Positions 39,871-47,731 of a stretch of 64,000 nt of DNA are shown here, piece by piece. The notes below the pieces were generated by a model. It had not been told where the DNA came from and ran no database searches. It saw only the letters and a program-made list of their open reading frames with translations. The translations under genes were made by a program, and so were the position numbers. Source of the DNA: RZZS01 sp964498755 (GTDB lineage: Bacteria > Pseudomonadota > Alphaproteobacteria > Micavibrionales > Micavibrionaceae); assembly GCA_964498755.1 (NCBI GenBank), contig CAZCIB010000005.1, positions 1 through 64,000 of the forward strand. The letters run 5' to 3'. The stretch's first letter is position 1. The number at the start of each line of letters is the position of its first letter.

Positions 39871-40145
39871 TATACGTCATTCTCGTTGCAATCAAGGCCG
39901 AGCGGGTCTTCGTTCATAGGGCCGAGACTGCCGTCATTGCGGTAATCCTCAAAGCGCGGGAAGGAGTCAATGCCGTCCGGCGGCGTGTAGTTTAAAATGG
40001 CTTCAGACCATTTTTTGCGGCCGTGGCGCTGCACGTACTCATGCAAAGCCTCACGTACGATCGTGTTGCGCTTTTTGCCCGTAGCGGCGCAGATGGCCTC
40101 GATGTCTTTTTGCAGCTCGTTTTCAACATAAACGTGGAAGTTCAT
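39870..40145 (-). CDS. Ribbon-helix-helix antitoxin of the vapBC-like module
   Basis: A 91-residue antitoxin starting MNFHVYVENELQKDIEAICA, a ribbon-helix-helix N-terminus (strand FHVYV, then helices through KKRNTIVREALHEYVQRH), followed by an acidic toxin-neutralising tail ending LDCNENDV. The ATG at 40145 has GAGAGG 9 bases upstream; an earlier start at 40166 is less likely. A 14-bp palindrome overlapping a good promoter lies just upstream, fitting autorepression. Confidence 0.85.
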   Translation of the reverse strand: MNFHVYVENELQKDIEAICAATGKKRNTIVREALHEYVQRHGRKKWSEAILNYTPPDGIDSFPRFEDYRNDGSLGPMNEDPLGLDCNENDV

Positions 40146-40174
40146 AAGTTCACGCCTCTCTTGCATTGTAACAT

Positions 40175-40202
40175 ATTATAACATGTTATATATGTTTCGC
40201 AA
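40175..40202 (-). promoter_or_regulatory. Promoter with overlapping operator palindrome for the antitoxin-toxin pair
   Basis: On the minus strand, TTGCGA (40197-40202) and TATAAT (40175-40180) are separated by 16 bases. The perfect palindrome TATAACATGTTATA (40177-40190) covers the -10, and further TAACAT half-sites flank it, as expected for a ribbon-helix-helix repressor. Confidence 0.7.
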
Positions 40203-40514
40203 TTCATCTTGTTTACGCAATGGATAAGAAAAAGATGTTTTTATACGAGGAGTTACGGAGAAACGGAGAAGATACTCCGAAACTCTGCTTCTCCGCGTAC
40301 ATATGCGCCCTCTGGAAAATTCGAGATTCTATGGCCGTGCCAGAAGATCGCTTTGTGCGATCTGTCAATTACGGCTCCTAACGAAGCTGATCTTAAACCG
40401 TCATCCCCGCCAACAAGCATGTCCCCGCGCAGGCGGGGGGGGGCGGGCATGACAGGTCTGGGATGGAAATCAAACGTGGACGGAGTAAAACAGGCTTTTT
40501 ATCTCCGGCCCCGT
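40203..40514. other. Repeat-rich spacer between antitoxin and cobS
   Basis: No gene. It contains an ACGGAGAAACGGAGAAG/CTTCTCCG microrepeat (about 40254-40297), a perfect GATCGC/GCGATC hairpin around 40345-40362, and a GTCATCCCCGCC repeat with a run of nine G's (40400-40455). Confidence 0.6.
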
Positions 40515-41573
40515 TCAAGAAGACGTCACATTCAGATAACTGTTCGGGAGTTCGACGCCGAAGCAGCGCTGGTAAAATTCTGCGACGATGGACCGCTCGC
40601 TCTCATCGCATTTATTGAGGAAGGACATGCGGAATGCAAGTTCGCGGTTTCTGAATATCTCCCAGTTCTCGGCCCAGCTGATCACTGTGCGCGGCGACAT
40701 CAGCGTTGAAAGATCGCCGTTGATAAAGCCCTGCCGCGTCAAATCCGCGAGCTTGACCATCTTGCCGATTTCCTCGCGCATCTCCGCCGTATCAAAGGAG
40801 GGGACCTTGCCGATGACGATTTTCATCTCGTCCGCGTGCTTGAGATAATTCAGCGTCGCGAGAATGTTCCATCGGTCGAGCTGGGCCTGGTTGATCTGCT
40901 GGCTGCCGTGATAGAGGCCCGACGTATCGCCGAGTCCAATCGTGTTGGCTGTGGCAAACAGCCGAAACGCAGGATGCGGGCGGATAATCGTGTTCTGGTC
41001 GAGCAAGGTTAAACGCCCTTCGGCTTCAAGAACGCGCTGGATTACAAACATGACGTCCGGGCGGCCCGCGTCGTATTCATCGAACACAAGCGCAACCGGG
41101 TTCTGGATCGACCAGGGCAGGAGGCCCTCGCGGTACTCGGTGATCTGCTTGCCTTCTTTCAGGACGATCATGTCCTTGCCGACGAGGTCCATGCGGCTGA
41201 CATGGCTGTCCAGGTTAATGCGCACGCACGGCCAGTTGAGCCTTGCCGCGACCTGCTCGATATGGGTGGATTTCCCGGTGCCGTGATAGCCCTGGATCAT
41301 CACGCGGCGGTTGTAGGCGAATCCCGCCAAAATCGCGAGAGTCGTTTCATGATCAAAATGGTAGGTTTTATCAAGCTCCGGAACGTTCGCGTTGTCCTTC
41401 AGGAAACCCGGAATTTGCAAATCGACTTCAATGCCGAACGTCTTGCGCGCGTCATAGGTCGTGTCGGGAATCGTCGAATAACGTTCCTTGCTTTTGATCG
41501 TCGTAATGTCGAACGAGGCGGCCATCGGCTCGCGCTCTTTATCCAGCTCGTCGATATCGTGTTCCATCGCCAT
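40515..41573 (-). CDS. cobS: Cobaltochelatase subunit CobS
   Basis: AAA+ ATPase subunit of the CobNST chelatase. The 352 residues show Walker A QGYHGTGKSTHIEQVAARLN at about 94-113, then NLDSHVSRMDLVGKD, Walker B ALVFDEYDAGRPDVMFVIQR, and sensor sequence FRLFATANTIGLGDTSGLYH. The start is MAMEHDIDELDKERE at 41573, 3 bases after the J-domain gene stop; that gene and cobS are usually paired. The cobT partner is displaced downstream by the toxin-antitoxin module. Confidence 0.95.
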   Translation of the reverse strand: MAMEHDIDELDKEREPMAASFDITTIKSKERYSTIPDTTYDARKTFGIEVDLQIPGFLKDNANVPELDKTYHFDHETTLAILAGFAYNRRVMIQGYHGTGKSTHIEQVAARLNWPCVRINLDSHVSRMDLVGKDMIVLKEGKQITEYREGLLPWSIQNPVALVFDEYDAGRPDVMFVIQRVLEAEGRLTLLDQNTIIRPHPAFRLFATANTIGLGDTSGLYHGSQQINQAQLDRWNILATLNYLKHADEMKIVIGKVPSFDTAEMREEIGKMVKLADLTRQGFINGDLSTLMSPRTVISWAENWEIFRNRELAFRMSFLNKCDESERSIVAEFYQRCFGVELPNSYLNVTSS

Positions 41574-41576
41574 ATG

Positions 41577-42191
41577 TCAGCTTGTCAGTTTCTCGTACTT
41601 CTCATAGGACATTTTCAGTATGGTATAGGCCATATTGATGCTTTTGAGAAGCTCTTCGGCGTTTTTATCGTCCGGGTTGCGGTCCGGATGATGTTTCTTA
41701 ACCAGCTCTTTGTAACGCGCCTTGATATCCTCCAGCGTCAGGGGCGGCTCAAGGCCCATAATCGCCATTGCGTCGAATTCCGGCGTGTTTTCGTAGTAAC
41801 TCCGATGTCTGCCCCGCTGTTGTTCCTGTTCTTTTTTGCGGTCTTTTCTTTCCCAGCCTGCGGCGTCGCGGATTTTATCCTCAAACTCCCGGAAGAAATC
41901 CGTGTTGACGCCGTAAATCCATGTAGGCCTGTCGCCGTGGACGCTGCGATGAATATGGCTTTCGATATCCTCAGCCGACATGCCGGAGAAATAATCCCAC
42001 GCCTTGTTGTATTCCTGAACGTGCTCGAGACAAAAATTGTAATAACTTTCGAGCGAGCGGTCGCGCGGCGCCCTGTGTGTCGCTGCGGTCGTGCAGCCCG
42101 GCATATCGCAGAATTGCGTGGCGGCTTGCGCTTTTGAAGTCTCCGGGTCAGCGTACTCGGCTGATTTCGGTTTTAAAAAAATTCGTGGCAT
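41577..42191 (-). CDS. J-domain (DnaJ-like) protein
   Basis: A 204-residue protein with a C-terminal J domain (about 140-200) including LEDIKARYKELVKKHHPDRN, so the HPD tripeptide needed to stimulate Hsp70 is present. The N-terminal half has CDMPGCTTAATHRAP and YYNFCLEHV, a possible four-ligand zinc site, and YFSGMSAEDIESHI. The family is common in alphaproteobacteria beside cobS, so it may assist chelatase assembly; that is inference. It is divergent from bolA. Confidence 0.9.
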   Translation of the reverse strand: MPRIFLKPKSAEYADPETSKAQAATQFCDMPGCTTAATHRAPRDRSLESYYNFCLEHVQEYNKAWDYFSGMSAEDIESHIHRSVHGDRPTWIYGVNTDFFREFEDKIRDAAGWERKDRKKEQEQQRGRHRSYYENTPEFDAMAIMGLEPPLTLEDIKARYKELVKKHHPDRNPDDKNAEELLKSINMAYTILKMSYEKYEKLTS

Positions 42192-42250
42192 GTCTAGAAT
42201 ATTATGACTTCTCTGGTGGTTTTCTACAAGGCCCGCTTTATATCAGCATC

Positions 42251-42520
42251 ATGGCGATTGAAGAAGAGATTAGAGACATACTCCTGCATGCGTTCAAGCC
42301 AAGCGCGCTTGAAATAAAAAATGAAAGCTGGCGTCATAAAGGGCACGCGGAGGCCGGCGATGCGCAGGAAACGCATTACTCCGTTCATATTGTCAGCGAA
42401 GAATTCGAAGGCAAATCACGTATTGAAGTTCACAAGCTTGTCTATGGTCAGCTCTCAGACGTGATGTCGCGTATACATAGCCTCAAGATTAGAGCATCCT
42501 CGCCAGCCGCCGTCCGTTAG
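42251..42520 (+). CDS. bolA: BolA family protein
   Basis: An 89-residue BolA/IbaG-type protein; these pair with monothiol glutaredoxins in iron-sulfur cluster handling. The start MAIEEEIRDILLHAFKPSAL at 42251 is followed by LEIKNESWRHKGHAEAGDAQ, ETHYSVHIVSEEFEGKSRIE and HKLVYGQLSDVMSRIHSLKI. His residues in KGHAEAG and the late HKLVY are the typical metal-site positions. It is divergent from the J-domain gene. Confidence 0.93.
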   Translation: MAIEEEIRDILLHAFKPSALEIKNESWRHKGHAEAGDAQETHYSVHIVSEEFEGKSRIEVHKLVYGQLSDVMSRIHSLKIRASSPAAVR

Positions 42521-42636
42521 GTTAATATCCCAATGAACAATTAGTGGTTGTGTATGCATTCTTTAGAATGTAACATAAGGTTGCGCTACGGGGCGTTTGG
42601 CTAATAATTGCGCGAAATCACGTGTCGGGGGGAGAA

Positions 42637-43032
42637 ATGAACGGGGAAACGGAAAAAAGCTCTTTGATCAGCAGAAACATAACGGTGTCCGGGAAAAGGA
42701 CATCTGTCAGGCTGGAGCCTGAAATGTGGAATGCGCTAAAAGAAATTGCAAAACGCGAGAGCTGTACAATCCACGATCTTTGCGGCCTTGTTCATGCAAG
42801 GAAAAAGTCGTCTTCTTCTTTGACGGCCTCAATCCGGGTCTTTGTGATGCTATATTACCGCGCGGCGGCGACGGAAGAGGGACACAAGCTTGCGGGGCAC
42901 GGGCGTTTTGACAATATGATTGCGCGCGCCCGGCTCAGCGTTAAAAACATTCAGCGTGTAAAATCACTGTCTTCCAGCAACTATTCCAATGCCAACATAG
43001 ATCGTTCAGCGGCCTGTCTGCAGTCAGTCTGA
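42637..43032 (+). CDS. Ribbon-helix-helix domain protein
   Basis: A 131-residue protein with an RHH core RTSVRLEPEMWNALKEIAKR and ESCTIHDLCGLVHARK, then SLTASIRVFVMLYYRAAATE. This is the pattern of the small alphaproteobacterial RHH family (Arc-like), most likely a DNA-binding regulator of unknown targets. The ATG at 42637 has GGGGGGAG immediately upstream; a GTG at 42622 is less likely. It is convergent with accA. Confidence 0.82.
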   Translation: MNGETEKSSLISRNITVSGKRTSVRLEPEMWNALKEIAKRESCTIHDLCGLVHARKKSSSSLTASIRVFVMLYYRAAATEEGHKLAGHGRFDNMIARARLSVKNIQRVKSLSSSNYSNANIDRSAACLQSV

Positions 43033-43077
43033 TAAGGTTTTCGTTAAGCGGAAGAGAGCTGATCGCCGGTCGCGCCT

Positions 43078-44025
43078 CTAGGCGGCGCGGCCCATGGCAA
43101 GGAATTTACGGCGTCTCTCGGCTACAATTGAATCAATGTCCGTTCTCTTTAATTCGTGAAGGGCGGAGTCCAGCGCGTCCGCCGCGCGCACCAAAGTTTC
43201 GGACGGACTTCTGTGCGCCCCGCCCAGCGGTTCTTCAATGACGCCGTCAATAACGCCTAGTTTATCAAGGTCCTGAGCCGTAAGTTTCAAGGCCGCCGCG
43301 GCGTCATTGGCTTGCGCCGCGCTGCGCCAGAGGATCGACGCGCAGCCTTCAGGTGATATGACTGAGTAGACGGAGTGCTCGAGCATGAGTATACGGTCCG
43401 CCACGCCAATAGCGATGGCTCCGCCGGACCCGCCTTCGCCGATGATTATTGCGATGAGAGGAACCCTGGTTTTCAGGCATTGCTCTATGGATTTTGCAAT
43501 CGCTTCCGATTGGCCGCGTTCCTCCGCGCCTATGCCGGGATAGGCTCCGGCCGTATCTATGAGCGTAACAACGGGAATCTGAAAGTGTTCAGCCATGCGC
43601 ATGAGCCGTTGCGCCTTGCGGTATCCTTCGGGGCGCGCCATGCCAAAGTTGTGATGTATGCGGCTTTCCGTGTCGCTGCCTTTTTCGTGGCCCATGACCA
43701 CGCAACTTTGTCCGCGGAAACGCGCAAGCCCGCCCGGAAGCGCGGAATCCTCGGCGTAATAGCGATCACCGGCCAGTGGCGTAAAGTCCGTAAAAAGCCC
43801 GTGAATATAGTCCATGAAGTGGGGGCGAGAGGGATGTCTTGCAACCTGGACCTTCTGCGACGGCGTCAACTTGCCGTAGGTCTGACGGAGCAGCTTATCC
43901 GCCTTGGCTTGCATCCGGCCAATTTCTTCAGCGATATTTACATCGCCGCTGCTACTGACGTTGCGCAGCTCGGCGATCTTGCCTTCAAGTTCGAGGATCG
44001 GCTTTTCAAAATCGAGTTGGCTCAT
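43078..44025 (-). CDS. accA: Acetyl-CoA carboxylase carboxyltransferase subunit alpha
   Basis: Transfers CO2 from carboxybiotin to acetyl-CoA with AccD, the first step of fatty acid synthesis. The 315 residues show the N-terminal LDFEKPILELEGKIAELRN, QVARHPSRPHFMDYIHGLF, then TLIDTAGAYPGIGAEERGQS and IIGEGGSGGAIAIGVADRIL, and YSVISPEGCASILWR. Chain length and motifs are standard. xerD lies upstream of it on the same strand, a common alphaproteobacterial pairing, but a repeat block of about 135 bases separates the two. Confidence 0.97.
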   Translation of the reverse strand: MSQLDFEKPILELEGKIAELRNVSSSGDVNIAEEIGRMQAKADKLLRQTYGKLTPSQKVQVARHPSRPHFMDYIHGLFTDFTPLAGDRYYAEDSALPGGLARFRGQSCVVMGHEKGSDTESRIHHNFGMARPEGYRKAQRLMRMAEHFQIPVVTLIDTAGAYPGIGAEERGQSEAIAKSIEQCLKTRVPLIAIIIGEGGSGGAIAIGVADRILMLEHSVYSVISPEGCASILWRSAAQANDAAAALKLTAQDLDKLGVIDGVIEEPLGGAHRSPSETLVRAADALDSALHELKRTDIDSIVAERRRKFLAMGRAA

Positions 44026-44028
44026 GTC

Positions 44029-44160
44029 CGAGTTGCGAGTTGTGAGTAACGAGTGATAAGAGCTTATTTAAGCTGGGAGTAAGTTGCAAGTGCGAGCCAA
44101 AAAGAAAGTAACGAGCTGTCTTTAAAGACAACTCGCTACCCACAACTCGCGGCTCGCGAC
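44029..44160. repeat. GAGTTGCGAGTTGTGAG palindrome between accA and xerD
   Basis: Left arm GAGTTGCGAGTTGTGAGTAA from 44030 to about 44053; right arm CTCGCTACCCACAACTCGCG from about 44132 to 44160; loop of about 75 bases with no gene. The microrepeat matches the arms at 2124-2156, 2509-2540 and 26631-26905. It fills the gap exactly, from just after the accA start to the xerD stop. Confidence 0.8.
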
Positions 44161-45153
44161 TTACTTGTCGGTGCCTGTTTTGGATAGAGGGTGCTTGTCC
44201 TCTACCGTTTTCTTCAGCTTGTCGCCAACGATATGCGTATATATCTGGGTCGTGGCGATATCGGCGTGTCCGAGCATTTTCTGAACGGACCGCAGATCAG
44301 CGCCATGGCTCAGGAGATGCGTTGCAAAAGCATGACGCAGGATATGCGGGCTGACTTTACCCGGCTCGATTTCAGCGGCGCGCGCCAGGTCTTTCAGAAG
44401 CTGCGCAAAACGCTGGCGCGTCAGGTGGCCGCTGTCAGACGTTCTCGACGGAAACAGCCATTTTTCCTGGCGCATTTTGCTTTCCGGGCTGATAAACTGC
44501 GGCCGGACCGCAAGATAATTGCTCAGGGCTTCCTGCGCCGGTTCGGTCAGAGGCACCATGCGCTCGCGCCCGCCTTTGCCTTCAACCATAAGAAACTGGT
44601 TGCCGTCTCCGATTGCGGAGAGGGGAAGGCCAACAAGCTCGGAAACGCGCAGTCCCGTCGCATAAAGCATTTCAAGAAGGCACACGAGGCGGATGCTGTC
44701 GTTGCCGCCACCCTGCGCCGCAGTCTTGATAAGGGACGTGACTTCCGCCTCTGTCAGCGTTTTGGGCAGAGTGCGGCCCTGTTTCGGGCTTTCAATCGTT
44801 GACGTCGGGTCGTCCTGACGCTTGTTTTCGGAAACGAGAAAGCGATAAAACTGCCGCAGCGCGGAAAGGCGTCTGGCTACAGTGCGTACGGCAATCTGTG
44901 AGGTGTTTTCACCTTTGGTGTGGGTTTTCTCGCTGAGATCCTTGAGATAAGCCTTGAGATCGTCCGTGCTTGCCGTATCGATATCGGTGTTTCTTTTGTC
45001 ACGAAGATACACGCTTACGTCGGCGAGATCGCGCCAGTAGGCGTGCCGCGTATTCGTAGCAGCTCCTTTCTCGGTGGTGAGCATATCGAGAAACGAGTCC
45101 ACGTAAGTGTGCAACTTCGGTTTGGCCATAGGCGGCCGACCTGGACGTGCCAT
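44161..45153 (-). CDS. xerD: Tyrosine recombinase XerD
   Basis: Site-specific recombinase resolving chromosome dimers at dif. The 330-residue protein has the N-terminal SAM-like domain (FLDMLTTEKGAATNTRHAYW) and the catalytic domain with Arg in MLYATGLRVSELVGLPL, the Lys strand VEGKGGRERMVPL, HILRHAFATHLLSHGADLRS, and the final His and Tyr in LGHADIATTQIYTHI. The family start is MARPGRPPMAKPKLHTYVDS, 4 bases after the stop of the large secreted helical protein gene. Confidence 0.94.
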   Translation of the reverse strand: MARPGRPPMAKPKLHTYVDSFLDMLTTEKGAATNTRHAYWRDLADVSVYLRDKRNTDIDTASTDDLKAYLKDLSEKTHTKGENTSQIAVRTVARRLSALRQFYRFLVSENKRQDDPTSTIESPKQGRTLPKTLTEAEVTSLIKTAAQGGGNDSIRLVCLLEMLYATGLRVSELVGLPLSAIGDGNQFLMVEGKGGRERMVPLTEPAQEALSNYLAVRPQFISPESKMRQEKWLFPSRTSDSGHLTRQRFAQLLKDLARAAEIEPGKVSPHILRHAFATHLLSHGADLRSVQKMLGHADIATTQIYTHIVGDKLKKTVEDKHPLSKTGTDK

Positions 45154-45157
45154 TTTA

Positions 45158-46924
45158 TTATTCTCCTTTTTCGTTCAACATTCCCAGTATCGCCCCCACG
45201 GCGATCATACGGGATTCTTCTTTTAGCCCCACGGCGCGGTAACCTTCCAGCAAGGAACGCATGACGCCGGGATAGGTATTCTCTGGCTCCACGGCGCGGA
45301 AGATACTTGCGCTCAACACAATCACCTCACCAAGCGCTTTATTTTTTTGTGCCTGACTAAAGTAATTTAACAGAGTAACTGATTGCATTACATAATCTTC
45401 AACGTGTGTCAACCCTAAAATTTTTTCATAAGCCCATAATTTTGTTATCGGCTTGGCGTCATCGACTTCCATTGCATACGCGATATGAGCGAGTTGCAAT
45501 ATAGCCGGTGGTTCCAGGGATTGATGAAGATTATCCAGAAGATCGAAAAAAGTACTGGAATCGTTTAGAAAAGAATCGGCGAGCAAAACCAAAGATGCTT
45601 TTCTGGCGATGTCTCGACGATCGCTTTCCGCCAAAGCGCGTATTTTTTCAGACCAGTTTTCCGGAAGAAAATTTCCTGTGCGTAAAATTAGCGCGGCGGA
45701 TTGTATAAGTTCCTCCTGATTAAGCCGATCGTCCGGCGACGCGTCAATTATAACCTCCGAAAAAGGGATCAATGCAGGCCAGTGACGGCTATTCGCCAGG
45801 CGGATTGCGCGGGATATATATTCCCATTGCTGCGCCCCCCTCGGCGCGCAGGACATGCCCGCAAACAGCTCAGGCAACTGGCTTGCGTCGTTGACGTCTT
45901 CCGGCGGCGGCGGAGCGTCGCAGTCCCGGTCTTCATAAAATTCGTCAAGAGCTTCTTCAGAGAGCAAGCCGCGCCGGACGAATTCTATGGTCGCCTTGTA
46001 CCGCCAGTCATAAGGAAGATTGTCATCCAGCAGCGCAAGCCCGAGAACTTCACTGCTAAGCTCATCAAACCGGATTTGAGACGCCGGCGCGTAATCTAGG
46101 CGCTTCAAGCCGAATATGGCGGCGCGTTCAAGTGGGCTGAGTTTGCTGAAGTCCTGGTTGTCGCCAAGCTGCATACGAAAGCGTTTTTGTCCGGCAAGAC
46201 GCTGCAATATCTTGCTGTCTGCAAGGCTTGTTTTCTGATCGGCGTTTAAACCCTCAGCCGCCCCTTCACCCAGAGCTTTATCGCAAATAGCTGAAAGCTG
46301 AGCCCAAAACGTCGTTTGTTCGAATTGCGCGCCTGTCGAGCGGCTTTCAAGGCATGCAAGCGAAACATTTCCCGATCCCAGCATGGCGAGAACTCCGGCC
46401 TGCGCCAGATTTGGATGATACGGCTCTCCCCTGACGAGCCCATAGAGGTCAAGCGCCTGTCTGTACGCTCCAAGCTTCAGAAGCGCAAGAATGCGCAGCG
46501 TTGCCAGATCGAAGCCGGGCCGGACATCGGCGTCATTCTCGATCAGTTCAGCGTCGTTCCTTGTTTGCAGCAATGCGAGCAACAGCTTGTTGACGTCTCT
46601 GGACAGGCTGGCGCCGTCCAGTTGCAAAAGTCCGTGCGTCAGGCTCTGTCTTTGCGCGCCAAGCCAGACATCCCTGCCAAGCGCGCCTTCACTGAATGAG
46701 CTCAGATTTCCGAGGGACTCCAGCCGCTCAAGCTCTTTTGAATCGAGTTTTCCGGCTTCCGGCGATTCTACGTGACTTTCCAGAGGCGCATCCGCAACAT
46801 ATCCTTCTTTAGTTTCGCCGGAATCACCGGTCCCGCCCGCCATTCTGTCATTAGCCTGCGCGCCGGATTGCGGCGGTAAACAAAACAGTAGCAAACCGGT
46901 TGCGATGATACGTATCACATTCAT
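45158..46924 (-). CDS. Large secreted helical protein of unknown function
   Basis: A 588-residue exported protein. The signal peptide MNVIRIIATGLLLFCLPPQS is followed by a Gly/Glu-rich linker and then an all-helical mature part, rich in Leu and Ala. Segments such as ALLKLGAYRQALDLYGLVRG and AQAGVLAMLGSGNVSLACLE look like TPR- or Sel1-type helical pairs, but no consensus repeat is clear. Possible disulphide cysteines are near the middle (RDCDAPPPPE, GMSCAPRGA). The small membrane protein lies 14 bases upstream and xerD 4 bases downstream, so the three are probably one transcript. I do not recognise the family. Confidence 0.8.
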   Translation of the reverse strand: MNVIRIIATGLLLFCLPPQSGAQANDRMAGGTGDSGETKEGYVADAPLESHVESPEAGKLDSKELERLESLGNLSSFSEGALGRDVWLGAQRQSLTHGLLQLDGASLSRDVNKLLLALLQTRNDAELIENDADVRPGFDLATLRILALLKLGAYRQALDLYGLVRGEPYHPNLAQAGVLAMLGSGNVSLACLESRSTGAQFEQTTFWAQLSAICDKALGEGAAEGLNADQKTSLADSKILQRLAGQKRFRMQLGDNQDFSKLSPLERAAIFGLKRLDYAPASQIRFDELSSEVLGLALLDDNLPYDWRYKATIEFVRRGLLSEEALDEFYEDRDCDAPPPPEDVNDASQLPELFAGMSCAPRGAQQWEYISRAIRLANSRHWPALIPFSEVIIDASPDDRLNQEELIQSAALILRTGNFLPENWSEKIRALAESDRRDIARKASLVLLADSFLNDSSTFFDLLDNLHQSLEPPAILQLAHIAYAMEVDDAKPITKLWAYEKILGLTHVEDYVMQSVTLLNYFSQAQKNKALGEVIVLSASIFRAVEPENTYPGVMRSLLEGYRAVGLKEESRMIAVGAILGMLNEKGE

Positions 46925-46938
46925 TCGGAGGCGACTTT

Positions 46939-47079
46939 CTAGAGATTTTTTAGCCGGTCATTGGAGAGTTTTTTGGTAACAATCTTCTGTTCTACCGGAA
47001 CGTCAATCACGGCAAAATAGGTAAACCCCCCGGCAAGAGCCAGAAAAACAAGGATAAAAGCGAGCTTGAGAAAAGACAT
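46939..47079 (-). CDS. Small single-pass membrane protein
   Basis: A 46-residue frame: MSFLKLAFILVFLALAGGFT, then YFAVIDVPVEQKIVTKKLSN and a basic end. The first 25 residues form one membrane helix, and the remainder is periplasmic. It is coded on the minus strand, 14 bases upstream of the large secreted helical protein. Being membrane-anchored and coupled to an exported protein suggests a partnership, but that is inference. Confidence 0.65.
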   Translation of the reverse strand: MSFLKLAFILVFLALAGGFTYFAVIDVPVEQKIVTKKLSNDRLKNL

Positions 47080-47182
47080 GTAAAACCGTAATAGCCTGAA
47101 TTAGCGTTTGCAACGCGTAAGCATTATGGCATAAGAATTCGTAATGGCAATTCAATTTAGACAATCAACAATAACGGACTGA

Positions 47183-47731
47183 ATGAGCGCGTCAAATGAC
47201 CCTGTAAATACGCGGCCGATTGTTTTAACCGGGTTGATGGGAGTGGGAAAAACAACGGTTGGCGCATTGCTATCAGAAAAAATTCGCAGGCGGTTTTATG
47301 ACGCGGACGCTGAGATCGAGGCTGGCGAAGGCTTATCCATACCCGAAATTTTCAAAAAAAAAGGCGAAGCCTATTTTCGCGACCTTGAGCGAAAGACTGT
47401 AATATCGCTGCTCAGCAAGAAAGAAAGCGCGGTTATCTCGCTCGGAGGAGGCGCCGTCTGTAATCCCGATATTTCGGCGCAATTAAAAAAAAGCGCGATT
47501 CTTGTCTGGCTGCGGGCGAACCCGGACATCTTGTTTCATCGAGTCAAAAATGATGGCGGGCGCCCCCTTCTAATGAATGACGATCCCTTGGGGACGTTGC
47601 GGGAACTGGCCACGAAGAGAGATTCCAGTTATGCGCAGGCTGATGTTATAGTAGATACGGATCATATTTCAGCCGAAGACGCGGCGGACAAAATACTGGA
47701 GAAAATTTATGACTGTAAACCTGCCCGTTAA
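47183..47731 (+). CDS. aroK: Shikimate kinase
   Basis: Phosphorylates shikimate in aromatic amino acid synthesis. The 182 residues show the P-loop GLMGVGKTTVGALLSEKIRR at about 17-36, FYDADAEIEAGEGLSIPEIF (substrate Asp), the GGGAV strand in ISLGGGAVCNPDI at about 90, and the lid sequence RVKNDGGRPLL. It overlaps aroB by 23 bases, which couples the two shikimate-pathway steps. The upstream gap (47080-47182) is divergent from the small membrane protein gene. Confidence 0.94.
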   Translation: MSASNDPVNTRPIVLTGLMGVGKTTVGALLSEKIRRRFYDADAEIEAGEGLSIPEIFKKKGEAYFRDLERKTVISLLSKKESAVISLGGGAVCNPDISAQLKKSAILVWLRANPDILFHRVKNDGGRPLLMNDDPLGTLRELATKRDSSYAQADVIVDTDHISAEDAADKILEKIYDCKPAR

